A DNA stretch of 64,000 bases from Schistosoma haematobium (Eukaryota > Platyhelminthes > Trematoda > Strigeidida > Schistosomatidae), in contig NC_067199.1 in NCBI RefSeq assembly GCF_000699445.3, positions 36,936,902 through 37,000,901 on the forward strand, given 5' to 3'. Positions 48,479 through 59,956 of the stretch are shown here, piece by piece. Made by a program: the position numbers and the translations under genes. The notes beneath the pieces were generated by a model, which saw only the letters and a program-made list of their open reading frames with translations, ran no database searches and was not told the origin of the DNA. Every line of letters begins with the position of its first letter. Positions within the stretch are counted from its first letter, which is position 1.

Positions 48479-48835
48479 ACCTGCCTTTGTGACTACAATG
48501 CGAGCTCGACTGAACTGACCTGAGTTTGCTTGACTGCCTTTGCCATATATGAGTCTTCCACATACATTTACTAAGAGTGTAGATCACCAACGTAGATGAT
48601 CTGTGTCGAAATGATTGGAGACTTACTTGAGTTAGACGTGAATGGTGTGACATACTAGCTAACGTCGAAGTCACACCACGTGGCCAGCAGCTTACGTGGA
48701 CTACCCCATTGACGTATCAAGGTACCACAGATGCTTTGAAGACTGTACAACACAGAGGACGTTATTATCGAAATATATTAGCTAAAGTAGATACAAGAGA
48801 AAGTAAGACCACTGCCGCATGGGCCAGTCCATGGC

Positions 48836-49140
48836 TGTAGCATGTACTATTAGCGTTTACTCGCAATCAGGAGCGACCTGAAACACAACATAACAGTCAG
48901 GACCGGCAGATGCCACTCAAATAAGAACACGGCGTACGAGCACAACAGAGATATATTTTAAAAATTGAATTACGCGGTTTTAGTACAAAAAGGGAAGTCT
49001 ATTTACTCATTGTCCAGTAGGTTTAGCTTGCGCAAGGCTTGGTCTTCTTCTTCTAGTACGTTCACTTTCTGTCGCCTTGCGATAAGGAAAACAAACTTGC
49101 ATTAGTAAAGTCACACGTGATGATTTTTGATACCGTTACA
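48836..49140 (-). repeat. 3' LTR of the gypsy element
   Basis: 305 bp, near-identical to 53,249-53,550. It abuts the polypurine tract on its inner side. Confidence 0.92.
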
Positions 49141-50489
49141 CTACCCCCTCTCTCCATGAGGCACTGTCGTCAGTGCCTGGTGCTGGACATGGGTATGCCA
49201 CGCCCCCTTTGGTGGCACTTCATAATGGCTGACGGCAGTCGGGGGGTTGACAAACGGGGTATCTAAACGGCCCGTTGTCCTGTCTGGGTTTAATTGATCG
49301 TAGCGTGCTGTCATAACATCGTCTTGGGGTCGTTGGAGGTTACGTAAGACGAATGTTGTAGGGGACCGCGTAAACACAACTTCGAAAGGTCCTTGCCAAG
49401 GGTGATGGAACTTGCTGCATCTCCCCGATGGGGCCAAAGGGCGGTGCAGCTACACACGATCTTCGGGTTTATACACAGGTCCGTTCGCCTTGCAATCGTA
49501 CACGTTCTTTTGGTGCTTGCTGGCGTTTTGTAGGTTGATCTTCACTAAGCGATAGGCGTCGGCTAGGCGGCTGCGAAGGTTACGGATGTATACTACATGA
49601 TCTTGGGCTTCGCGTGGTAACAACGGTGTTTGCAGCTCAACGGGTAGGCGCAATTCATGTTCAAAAAGTAGGGTCGCAGGTGAAAATCCCATAGATCCGT
49701 GCACTGATGCGCGGTAAGCTAACAGACATTGGGATATCACGTCATCCAAATTCCGTCGACGACTTATTGATAAACGATTGTAGGAGAGTTTTGGTAGTCC
49801 TGTTGATTATTTCCACCAAGCCGTTACCTTCAGGATGGTATGCGGTAGTGTGTTTTCCGGATTTCCAATAATCGACATACCTGGGCGGCGAGATGACTTT
49901 CAAAAGCTGAACCTTGGTCAGAATGGAGTGAGAGGGGAGCGCCGCACCGGGATACCCAATGATCAATGAAAGCTCGAGTGGCTGTGAGGGCATCTTGTTG
50001 TGGCATAGGCACAGCTTCACACCATTTGCTGAAATAGTCTACCATAACCAGTAAATAACGGTTTCTGTTCTTTGACGTTGTGAGTGGCCCCATAATATCG
50101 ATGCCAACTCGCTGACGTGGACCTTCTGTCGTCATTGGAACTAAGAGTGCACGGGGTATTTGTCGGGGTGACTTAATAGCACAGCACGTGCTACAAATTT
50201 TGCGGAATTCTGCAGCGTCTTTATGGATGGATGGTCACCAAAACCTCTGGCAGATAGCGTGTTCGATCTTCCGTTTTCCTGAGTGCCCCAGTTCTCGGTG
50301 TAGTGGCTCCATAATATTGTGAACTTGTACACATGGTACTATCAATAGTGGCTGTTTTGATTCACTGAATATAAATAACGTGTCTTCGTACAATCTCAGG
50401 CCGCTCCACTTGGCACAAAGACAGCGCGTCGCCAAGGAATGATCCTTCAACTCTGTCATAGATGGTTTATTATTGCCATGTAGTTGCAT
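49141..50489 (-). pseudogene. Gypsy integrase region (frameshifted)
   Basis: Minus-strand pieces: an N-terminal HHCC-type zinc-binding part (LHRELGHSG, 50,489-50,235), a core with IDIMGPL and HSDQGSAFES (50,135-49,830), the remaining core with YHPEGNGLVEIINRT (50,020-49,742), and a C-terminal part (49,749-49,141). The D, D and E of the DDE triad are all visible but fall in different frames, so at least two frameshifts separate them. Confidence 0.82.
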
Positions 50490-50577
50490 CTGATAAATAA
50501 ATCGCAGATCAGGGTCTTCTGCTTGAAGAGACGGCCAGTCGATCTCAGGGGCTGTGCTAAGGACGGCACTTATGGTA

Positions 50578-51760
50578 TCAGAGGGATAAGGTATAAGAGA
50601 TAGAGAATGGGCGTTTGTGTGTCGGCCTCCGGGTCGGTATTCGCAAGTAAAATCGAACTCCTACAACCTCTCCTGCCAGCGCGCTACCTAACCTTCTTGT
50701 TCGCTGAACGAACGAAGCCACTGTAGTGCACGGTGATCTGTGCGTACACGAAAGGGTCGTCCTAGGAGATAGTAATGAAAGTGTTGCAGAACTTTTACTA
50801 AAGCTAGCATCTCTCGGCGCGTCGTAGGATACCGTGTCTCTTTTATCTAACCGCCGACTAGCGTACGCTATGACCCGTTCCTTTCCGTCTTGTGCCATTT
50901 GGGATAAGACTGCTCCAACAGCTGATGAGCTAGCGTCTGTATCAAGTATAAACTCACCCGCCTTAGCCGAAGTGTCCGGAAATGCCAGTTTGGGTGGAGC
51001 AGCAAGACATGACTTCAAAGTGTTAAATGCGTATTGGCATTCTATGGTCCACAAAAATTTTCGTCCTTTATGAGTCAGGCGATGTAAAGGTGCTTCCAGG
51101 GATGCGAAATCGCGTACGAAACGTCTGTAATCAGAAGCGAGCCCCAGGGGGCTGCGAACATCCTCGGCAGATTTCGGTCCTGGCCAATTAATAATGGCGC
51201 TCGTTTTTTCCTTATCTGTTGCTACTCCATCTTCCGTAATGCGATGCCCCAAAAAGAGCACTTCTTTCTGTAAGAGTCGACATTTAGATGGTTTTACTTT
51301 TAAATTGTGCTGCTTAATACGTTGTAGGACTGCCCCTAAATTGGCATTATGCTGTTCTGGCGTGCAGTCATACACAATAATACCATCAAGGTAAATTAAA
51401 CACCTGTGTCGCATTGGGCCATATAGAACTGTCTGCATTATTCGTTGGAAGGTGGCTGGGTCATTAGTTAGCCCGGGGGGCATCAGTTGAAATTCATATA
51501 GACCGTTGGGTACTATGAATGCGGTTTTTTCCTATCTTGAGGTCGAACCTCCACTTGCTTATACGCTGATGCCAAGTGTAGAGTCGAGAACCAGCGAGCG
51601 CCTTTCATAGCATCTAATGTAGTGTCAGTCCGTGGAAGTGGAAAAGAATCGCGTTTAGTTATAGCATTAAGGCGTCGGTAGTCTATGCACAGTCGTAGGG
51701 AGGAGTCTTTCTTTTTCACTAAAACAATAAGCGATGCTCAGGGTGATGAAGATGGTACAA
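50578..51760 (-). pseudogene. Gypsy reverse transcriptase and RNase H, catalytic residues lost
   Basis: The fingers segment (LCIDYRRLNAIT) and motif A region (51,719-51,513) and the palm/RNase H region (51,483-50,578) are in separate frames. Motif A reads FSTLHLASAY, where the family has Asp in place of His. Motif C reads YLDG where YLDD is required. RNase H begins with FILDTDASSSAVGAVLSQ. Loss of two metal-binding aspartates means this copy cannot make active RT. Confidence 0.85.
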
Positions 51761-52299
51761 TAATCTTTTTTTCTAGCATATCTTTTATCATCGATTCCAA
51801 CTGAAGCTGATAATGTACTGGTACTCTGCGAGGTGGTTGGCGTAATGGCATATGGTCACCTGTGAGAATGGAATGTTGTACAGTGGTCGTACGACTTTAC
51901 AGAAATATTCTCCGAAAAGACAGAACTAAATTGTTGGAGTACGTCAATGGTTGCTCGACGGTCTTTTTCGCTTATTAATTGATTATCGTGTATCTGACGT
52001 ACAATTTCTGAAATTCCCACCTGGGCTACGGGTTCAGTTGACATTTCGTGGTGTTGTAGGTGCACGACAACCCCACCAACTTTCGCTTCTGATTTATCCA
52101 TGTGTATGGAGACCTGACATTTTAACATGAAGTCAACCTCGAGTATCATGTTCCAAGTCAATGAGGGGCAAACCAAGAATTCATGTTGAAAATAATTCTT
52201 GTCTATCGTTTACTCCAACCATATCTTAGAACACGCTTTCAGAGGGTTTCCGCTTGCCGTGATTAATGCAGAGGAGCATTGTTTCCGCTGCGTCTTGTA

Positions 52300-53230
52300 G
52301 TTGAGTTACTGTAAGAAGTCTTCCTTAATCAGGGATACTGAAGCTTCCGTATCTAATAGTATATCGATCTCGGTATTTTGAACTTTACCTCTAATAGTAA
52401 CTGGACATACATGTTTAACATAGCAAGAAGGAATATGATAACGACACGTCTTACCTCTGTTCTGTACACGATTATGACCGCATTTTCCGGGCTCTTCGAC
52501 CGAAACGTTGGCAGTAAAAACATTCGGTTTTTCGATTCTGTTGATTAATTCGCGTTAGTTGACTCGAGGGACGATAATTGACCGCGGAAAGTGTTTGTGC
52601 AGGATCAAACTGGCGCGCTACCCCCGACTCTTGGATAGCCATCGTCGTCGAATAGATCGAAGTCGTAGTGCTCGATAAATTTTTAGCAGCCGTTTATCGA
52701 AGGATTGTGGTTTTTAAGTCCTGTATACTTTTAGGTGGCATGCATAAGAGGTTCTGTCGCAGTGCACCAGGCGAAAGCCCTTCTACAAAACGTGAGCGTA
52801 CAAGTTCTTCTCGGACCGAGCATTCTAGGTTGGAAAAGCTCGGATGGCTGCTTGCTGTGGGGAAAGGAGGTAGTCGATTGGTTCCTCACTCGCCGCCTGG
52901 CGTCGACACAAGAACTGAATAGTCGTCAGCTGACTATCCACCGTCAGAGAAAAACATTCGTCTAAAATTCTCCAATTCTGGGAAGGTGAATTGGATGCAG
53001 CAAAACCGTTAGATGTGGCTCCTTTTGCCGCCTCATCATCTAAATACGACAAGAGGCATTCAAAATGTTCCATTGTTGGAATTCGACATAAACACGTCAT
53101 TACTCTAACTTTCCAAATAGCGTAGTCTGACGAGACTCACAATAGTGGTGGCTGGCGGGGAGTTGTGCTGGCTGCTACCTTCCTTGGGATGAATGGTGGC
53201 TCATCCTAATTTTCGTCGCGTTTTGCCATA
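52300..53230 (-). pseudogene. Gypsy gag, zinc knuckle and protease (broken)
   Basis: A gag-like frame (53,100-52,825) starts after stops near the 5' LTR. A zinc-knuckle-like CFYCQR...KCGHN stretch lies near 52,480-52,520. The protease active-site motif reads LLDTEAS near 52,360, where DTG is expected. Confidence 0.7.
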
Positions 53231-53248
53231 GGAACCTCCATCATCATT

Positions 53249-53550
53249 TGTAGCACGTACTATTAGCGTTTACTCGCAATCAGGAGCGACCTGAAACACA
53301 ACATAACAGTCAGGACCGGCAGATGCCACTCAAATAAGAACACGGCGTACGAGCACAACAGAGATATATTTTAAAAATTGAATTACGCGGTTTTAGTACA
53401 AAAAGGGAAGTCTATTTACTCATTGTCCAGTAGGTTTAGCTTGCGCAAGGCTTGGTCTTCTTCTTCTAGTACGTTCACTTTCTGTCGCCTTGCGATAAGG
53501 AAAACAAACTTGCATTAGTAAAGTCACACGTGATTTTTGATGCCGTTACA
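53249..53550 (-). repeat. 5' LTR of the gypsy element
   Basis: 302 bp, TG...CA ends on either strand. Just inside, on the minus strand, TGGAGGTTCC may be the primer-binding site, but it is several bases from the LTR end and uncertain. Confidence 0.92.
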
Positions 53551-53635
53551 TGGCATATTAACTGATGCACGTTGGTTGTCCCTGACCTTGACAAAGCTCG
53601 GTGATTTGCTCGATATTCAATGACCCAACTACCGG

Positions 53636-54007
53636 ATGATTTGGCTAGGGCTTAGTGACATTTTGCTGGCCCTACAAAAGCATCTCGGTTATCCAACTTT
53701 CCCTAAAATTGTCTTTGTGTGCTTCAACGTGGTTGTTTGCATTTTTAGCCATGTAACGGTAATAAAAATCATTGTATATGACGTTGAAGATGGCACAGGT
53801 ATTCAGTGTTTGACAACTCTTTTACCAGTAACACCTAATATAACTCGTACCCACCAAGAGAAACCGAAAGACAGAATCGAGGGGATCGGAAGAGTGTGTT
53901 TGGCGATAACCAATATGTCGGAATTATCTGATCTAATCTGGATTGCGATTGCGGTAGATGTTGTCATAAAAATTGTATTGTCGTCAAGGCTACCAAAACT
54001 GCGTTAA
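53636..54007 (+). CDS. ORF with OB-fold-like DGTG motif, function unknown
   Basis: The frame runs to TAA at 54,007, with an ATG at 53,636 and one TGA just upstream in the same frame. Residues of about 30-65 (VVVCIFSHVTVIKIIVYDVEDGTGIQC) look like the beta strands of an OB-fold with the DGTG turn typical of STN1 and RPA32-type proteins. A following RIEGIGRVCLAI could be a later strand. It sits between the gypsy element and MULE 2, so it may be a captured host fragment or part of a transposon. The similarity is by motif only. Confidence 0.33.
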   Translation: MIWLGLSDILLALQKHLGYPTFPKIVFVCFNVVVCIFSHVTVIKIIVYDVEDGTGIQCLTTLLPVTPNITRTHQEKPKDRIEGIGRVCLAITNMSELSDLIWIAIAVDVVIKIVLSSRLPKLR

Positions 54008-55331
54008 AAGTAACGATACAATGATAAAATTTATCGCTTCTCCCTTCTTTATCACAATTTCGGCTGATTTTCACTGTTTTGTTCGACTTTCATAGCGGAA
54101 ATAGGTTGATAGTGAAAACATTAGGTGTCCTGAGTGTTGTAAATATTTTGTATATGCCATAGATGATGATAACACATACCAAGATGTTGGTAACACTTTC
54201 TACAGTTAGATATATTAGCCACCGAATTATTATATTGCAGGAAATAAATCATTATCATGCGGAAGAGGTGTAATTATGTGGAGATTTTACCAGAGATCAA
54301 GCCAAGATAGCTTTACTATCTCTTGTGCAGAGTTACAATGTTTTGGCTGCCGGTATTCTTGCAAAAATACCTAATAGCAGAAATAAGTACTAATATAAAG
54401 CAGTTACGAAAAAGAATTGACAAGTACGATTCGATAATCAAGATATCCCGATTTAAGGTGACTAGATTGTGCTAGATCGTATGTGATGATCTTCGAAAGT
54501 CAACCAAGGCCTGTCTACCTTACGTGCTGATGCCGTGAACGACAATTACTCATAAATTACGTCGGACTAAAATAAAATAGGCATCAGTAATTGCAGGTTA
54601 CACAGGACGATTCAAAGTAAGTTCACACAGTAGTCTTTATACAAGTTTCCGAAGTGCAACCTGTCCAAAGAACTAAATAATGCAGTCCATGTATGTTGCG
54701 ACCCAGACTTTCCTAAGCAACGCAAGAGATAAAGGAAATAAGCGTGATTGACTATCCAAAGAAAGGGTGTGCTAAATGCCTTTTCGATCTGTAATTGAAT
54801 ACTGGTGTCCGTTTTATACTAGTTTCTGGTAAACATTTACACTGCAATAACTATTTCCTGTCTATCTTATTTCCAACTGGCTTCGCAAGTGTTCACAGAC
54901 CTAATGGAAGCAATTCCTAAGAAATAGATGTCATTTATTAATGGATCATTTGTGCTAGATCTAAACTGTAATAAACGTTTTCATTTATAACGCATCAGTC
55001 TTTTAATTACGGAAATGCTTATCGAAACTCGAACTACTGGTATGGTACACCATGTTCAAGGTAGCAGTATTTGGCAAACGGTATGTATGACTAATCGCGT
55101 GTGCGCCAAACTGGCAATTATTACACAAGGACGTGAAACAACATCCCTGTCTCACAGCCACATAAGACTGCACAGTTCACTCTCCCTGCCGTTACGCTGT
55201 AAGAATAAGTTAATGGCCATATAAATGAATTTATGTAAAACTAAAAAGATTACAATATTAGAACTTCTTGTTATCAAGAAGCATAGCTATGATCAGTGTT
55301 AACAATGGATTCTGACGATGTAGCTTCATCA
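54008..55331. other. No gene recognised; downstream flank of MULE 2
   Basis: Expected to contain the 3' non-coding part and terminal repeat of MULE 2 if they survive. I could not find an inverted partner of the 5' side. Confidence 0.35.
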
Positions 55332-57541
55332 TTAGCACCGATTGAACTCACCACTTGTGCACATGTCTTGCGATGCTTCGAGGCATGAACGGATGAGTTT
55401 ACTTGCCAAAGGTTCACTAAGAGCATGGATTGAGTGGTGGTTGTTAGTGAACTTCCCTAGCAGATCACCACTCCCTGAAGAGATTGACATGTCCAGCGCA
55501 CGAAGAACCAAGTCCCCTATGTATTTCCTTGTCCACCGGCTGCTATGTCGAAATAAGTATACAAAGCTCATAGAGACAAAGGGACACACACCTCCACGAA
55601 TTAGATCTTTAGAATGTGCATACAGAATATGACCACAGGGCAGCATGTAGTCATTGAGACGCTCACAAGCGCATCGTGCACGTGAAGAATCAACAACATA
55701 CATTATACCCTTGTCGTAGCACCGGATGTTTTCTCCTTCTTTAAATTCGTGTCTCATTGTCCGAGCACGTCTATAATTTACAGCCACAATTTTAGCTGCA
55801 AAATATGTGAACTCATTTAAAAGAGTTCGAAATGACATTGGAACCTGGAATCAATAATACATTCAACTGTCATTCTTACTTGAAGAATTGGAAAACGTTG
55901 AAGATCCTTCACAGCGTCATATGGACGTAAACGTAGGTCAGTGTCTGTTTTACTCCAAATTTTCCAGGACGTCAATAGCAGAGAATCACCTCTTCTGAGA
56001 CGTTCTTTTAGGTGTTTATGAGCACTTTCGACACGGTTGTTTGTGTAGTTGCCCAGGCGTAATACATGTCGCCAGTAACAGCGAGCCCACACTGACTTCC
56101 CGGAAATCCAATAATCTTTTATATAATCATACGCCCGTGGGAAACGCGTCCTTAGATGTTCGTACTCCCGAGCAAATCTGAATATAATGCGTTTTGAAAA
56201 GGGAAGCTCAAATATCAGACCGTTTAGTCTTCACAAGCTGTTCCAAGCATTAACGTACATCTAGATTTCGGAACTACAGAAAATAATCTGTACAGCTAAC
56301 ACATACCTTCCTGAAAAATTCTCTTAAGACATGAAATGAACAAAGTATTATGTTGGAATGACTGTACGTAGACTGCACAGCTGAAATTTCGGTCGCTGCC
56401 GAATCCATAATGAAAGTGCGTGCATCATAAGTACCGCACATTATCTCTTTAAAGCATTCCAATAGTTTTCCGACATCTTCGCGTCGTTCTTGACTGCAAA
56501 GAGCATGCATAACAGTGTGCCTTTGCCCAAGACTATCAGCCACCACTAGCTGGAACAGTGGGAAACTTTCAGATAAATTTATTACTAATCGTTACTTACC
56601 CAAGTTTGTTGGTCTGATAAGTCGAATCAATACATATTACCTCCCGGAACGCGTGGTAAACAGCTAATTGCTCTCTGCGGCTGAAGCAAATCATAGATAT
56701 ATTCCCATTTTCATCGAACACTTTTACTTCAGTGTTCGCTTGAATACGCTGTAAGATGTCATTGATATTTTTAGTGTCTAAACTCAATTAATTACAATGT
56801 GAGTTCAACAACCTGGGTATAAGTGTGAACGCATTTTGGCGATATCGTCCTTGGTAAGCTGTTTATGGAACTTCCAAGAAACCATATGCCATAAGCTACG
56901 AGTTGGTGTATTACTCAGTAGAAACGTTCTTAAATACAAGCGTTCACTTGACGTCAACTGTCGTCTCGATGGATCGACAGAAATATATCCTTCTGTGCAA
57001 GGATGATTGTGCACGGTTTTAATAGAGGTGAGTTTTAACTCACCATTTACTGCCCGGACCCAAAATCTTGATTGACAATGGCAATATTTCGACCTGAAGG
57101 ATAAATTCATTTGAAGTAAGGCATACATAGATGACCGACGTCGTCTCCTTTGTCTAGGTTGTGTTGGCGAGTTAGAAGTTGTATGCTCTTCAGAAGAATG
57201 ATGATTACTATCATCATCTATATCCTGAACGCAAGTATCTGACTCTGACGAACTGCGTTTACGTCCATATGTACAGACATATCTCACGAAAAAGTACTTT
57301 AGAGTTGGATCATCATTGTTCTTTTTGCATAGTGACATAGCGTACTTAGTATGCGTATACTAAAAAATAATTATTAACCACAGAAGTCATATACCTTATG
57401 TACTTCTTTCAAACAGGTCTCAAAATTGTCCCAACTTGTAAATCTTCGAGATAACATAATATCATTGAAAATTCGTCCTATATCATGCATCATCACGATG
57501 GCATCGTCTTTGTTACTTGACGAATGAACGTTACCAGACAT
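55332..57541 (-). CDS. MULE transposase 2, six exons with micro-introns, one TGA
   Basis: Model: complement(join(55332-55844, 55880-56260, 56307-56565, 56600-56777, 56813-57359, 57395-57541)). The introns are 35, 46, 34, 35 and 35 bp, all GT...AG. Total 2,025 nt, about 674 codons. N-terminus: FAR1/FLYWCH-like zinc-binding region ending in HNH (TVHNHPCTEG). Transposase core: CIDSTYQTNK (first Asp), FIMDSAATE (second Asp), CSFHVLR, then YTNNRVESAHKHLK (Glu). C-terminus: SWIM zinc finger CAC...CGHILYAHS. The only lesion is TGA at 56,233-56,231 in exon 5. Each splice restores the family motif exactly, for example NKLG|FPLFQL. MULE-superfamily DDE transposases bind terminal repeats and give 9-bp duplications. 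TIRs were not found. Confidence 0.8.
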
Positions 57542-57689
57542 GGTGTGGCTGAACTCAATTCAAATCTAAGAATGTCTTGATTTGACCGCTTCTGAAAATT
57601 TTCACGAATTGTCGATGTGATGCACCAATCATCTTGCGACAGTTTGACCCTCAAGTGCTCGCAACCTCCATTAGTGATCGATACTCCTG

Positions 57690-57814
57690 AAGCGATGCCT
57701 TTGTTGTGCCAGTACACCGTGTTTTCACTTCAGAGGCAGTTACCATTTCTGACTGTTGTGTTGTTGTTTCAGATAGTTCCTGCTTTCGAATAAACACTAA
57801 TACAATGTGCTACA
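57690..57814 (-). repeat. Diverged gypsy LTR fragment at the palindrome break
   Basis: Read on the minus strand from 57,814, TGTAGCACATTGTATTAG...TTATTCG... aligns with the first about 125 bp of the LTRs at 48,836 and 53,249 (TGTAGCACGTACTATTAG), with roughly a quarter of positions changed. It marks the point where the left arm stops matching the right arm. Confidence 0.6.
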
Positions 57815-57829
57815 CACAAGGTAACAACA

Positions 57830-58881
57830 CTGTTGAAAGATGCGGCCCATTTTCGTTTTTGACCCATCCAGTATGTGTTCAAATACGTTGAGATGCGTCT
57901 GCTGCGAACACTGATTGTTCACGCACAAGTTGACATAAGTACTGCTTGATTATCGGATTGCGGGTCTTCTTACACACAGCTCTACACACGTGGAATGAGC
58001 ATAAAGCTATGTGGGCAGTACGGTAGGTTAATTCGACACCAGATATAGTGGGTCTTGAAAAATCCATCACAAACGTTTCCGTCTGAATGGTGCTATTCAT
58101 GATATTTTTGAAATGGTCAATTATCCATACTACATCTACCTTCTTCTCTTCCTTCGTCCAAGCAAACATTACTGGGACTCCATGCCCGCAGTTATCTGTA
58201 CAAACCAGCTGGAAGAGTTTATAACTGAAGACAATTGATAAGCAGGACATTTTTAATTTCCCCTGTTCGTGTTGTATGTTGAATCCAAACACACAACTTC
58301 AGGGAATCGTTTGTACGTTTCAATTTGCTCGTGAGTACTAAATGCTATCTTTGTGACCTGGTTAGCCACACACCCATAAGAAACGAACACTTTTCCATAA
58401 GGTTGCAATTACGTCGTTTAAACTTCCACAACCTAAAAAACCGTAGATATATGGGGTAAGCTTACGTTCGACAAATTTATATTTTAAATTATTGACATAA
58501 TGCACTGTTATTGTCTTTTCGAAATTTCCTTCTGCATACTTAACAATAGATTCAGCACTACTTCCAGTCTTAACCATCGGTAGAATAACCTTCAACTGAT
58601 CTTCACTTAGTCTTCTGAACCAAGGATCATTTTTCAAGCACTTTTCATCACAAGATGGTTATGTATCATCCTCGACGACGATATTACGAACCGGTTCACA
58701 GCACACCGTAAACGAAACATGGCCTTGCAACCACTAAACTTTGATCTATGAGAATTGAAAATGATAATAATAATCATTTCCCCTTTTACTCTCTGACCAT
58801 GGCCCTCCGGCTTCTTTTTATGGCCAAAAGAACATACATACACTACATACTCATAGCGAATTTCCCGCTTTTCTTTGTTCA
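57830..58881 (-). repeat. Palindrome, left inner arm
   Basis: Inverted copy of 58,905-59,956; positions pair as x with 117,786-x without indels and with very few substitutions. Confidence 0.92.
57879..58881 (-). pseudogene. MULE transposase 1, left copy, 5' part
   Basis: Same content as the right copy in mirror image: EYVVYVCSFGHKKK and HNH-type zinc region, NDPWFRRLSEDQLKVILPM, a VCLDSTYNTN first-Asp motif, ETFVMDFSRP second-Asp motif and CSFHVCR. It is frameshifted and lacks a start, because the palindrome centre cuts it. Its 3' part is displaced to 46.7-48.5 kb by the 9.3-kb insertion. Confidence 0.8.
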
Positions 58882-58904
58882 TTATGTAGTACATGAAAGC
58901 AGGC
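58882..58904. other. Palindrome centre, 23-bp spacer
   Basis: TTATGTAGTACATGAAAGCAGGC-type spacer (coordinates given) between tgttca and tgaaca. It contains a small internal palindrome ATGTAGTACAT-like core. Confidence 0.9.
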
Positions 58905-59956
58905 TGAACAAAGAAAAGCCGGAAATTCGCTATGAGTATGTAGTGTATGTATGTTCTTTTGGCCATAAAAAGAAGCCGGAGGGCCATGGTCAGAGAGTAA
59001 AAGGGGAAATGATTATTATTATCATTTTCAATTCTCATAGATCAAAGTTTAGTGGTTGCAAGGCCATGTTTCGTTTACGGTATGCTGTGAACCGGTTCGT
59101 AATATCGTCGTCGAGGATGATACATAACCATCTTGTGATGAAAAGTGCTTGAAAAATGATCCTTGGTTCAGAAGACTAAGTGAAGATCAGTTGAAGGTTA
59201 TTCTACCGATGGTTAAGACTGGAAGTAGTGCTGAATCTATTGTTAAGTATGCAGAAGGAAATTTCGAAAAGACAATAACAGTGCATTATGTCAATAATTT
59301 AAAATATAAATTTGTCGAACGTAAGCTTACCCCATATATCTACGGTTTTTTAGGTTGTGGAAGTTTAAACGACGTAATTGCAACCTTATGGAAAAGTGTT
59401 CGTTTCTTATGGGTGTGTGGCTAACCAGGTCACAAAGATAGCATTTAGTACTCACGAGCAAATTGAAACGTACAAACGATTCCCTGAAGTTGTGTGTTTG
59501 GATTCAACATACAACACGAACAGGGGAAATTAAAAATGTCCTGCTTATCAATTGTCTTCAGTTATAAACTCTTCCAGCTGGTTTGTACAGATAACTGCGG
59601 GCATGGAGTCCCAGTAATGTTTGCTTGGACGAAGGAAGAGAAGAAGGTAGATGTAGTATGGATAATTGACCATTTCAAAAATATCATGAATAGCACCATT
59701 CAGACGGAAACGTTTGTGATGGATTTTTCAAGACCCACTATATCTGGTGTCGAATTAACCTACCGTACTGCCCACATAGCTTTATGCTCATTCCACGTGT
59801 GTAGAGCTGTGTGTAAGAAGACCCGCAATCCGATAATCAAGCAGTACTTATGTCAACTTGTGCGTGAACAATCAGTGTTCGCAGCAGACGCATCTCAACG
59901 TATTTGAACACATACTGGATGGGTCAAAAACGAAAATGGGCCGCATCTTTCAACAG
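58905..59956 (+). repeat. Palindrome, right inner arm
   Basis: Mirror of 57,830-58,881. For example, the only difference seen in the 58,690 region is C/T within CAGCA(C/T)ACC. Confidence 0.92.

Larger units (their letters stand above)
48836..53550 (-). mobile_element. Ty3/gypsy LTR retrotransposon, complete ends, dead coding
   Basis: Two LTRs (48,836-49,140 and 53,249-53,550, TG...CA) bound a 4.7-kb element on the minus strand, with 4-bp TSD TGGC (48,832-48,835 and 53,551-53,554). From the right: gag, zinc knuckle, protease, RT, RNase H, integrase, and a polypurine tract (GGAGAGAGGGGGTAG) next to the 3' LTR. The LTRs differ by two substitutions and one 3-bp indel. Coding is broken by stops and frameshifts and by loss of several catalytic residues. 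The domain order PR-RT-RH-INT defines Ty3/gypsy, and Boudicca/Saci-like elements are the likely relatives in schistosomes. No restored product is given. Confidence 0.9.

Noticed and set aside
52668..52965. Plus-strand open frames within the gypsy gag region
   Set aside because: Shadows of the minus-strand gag sequence.
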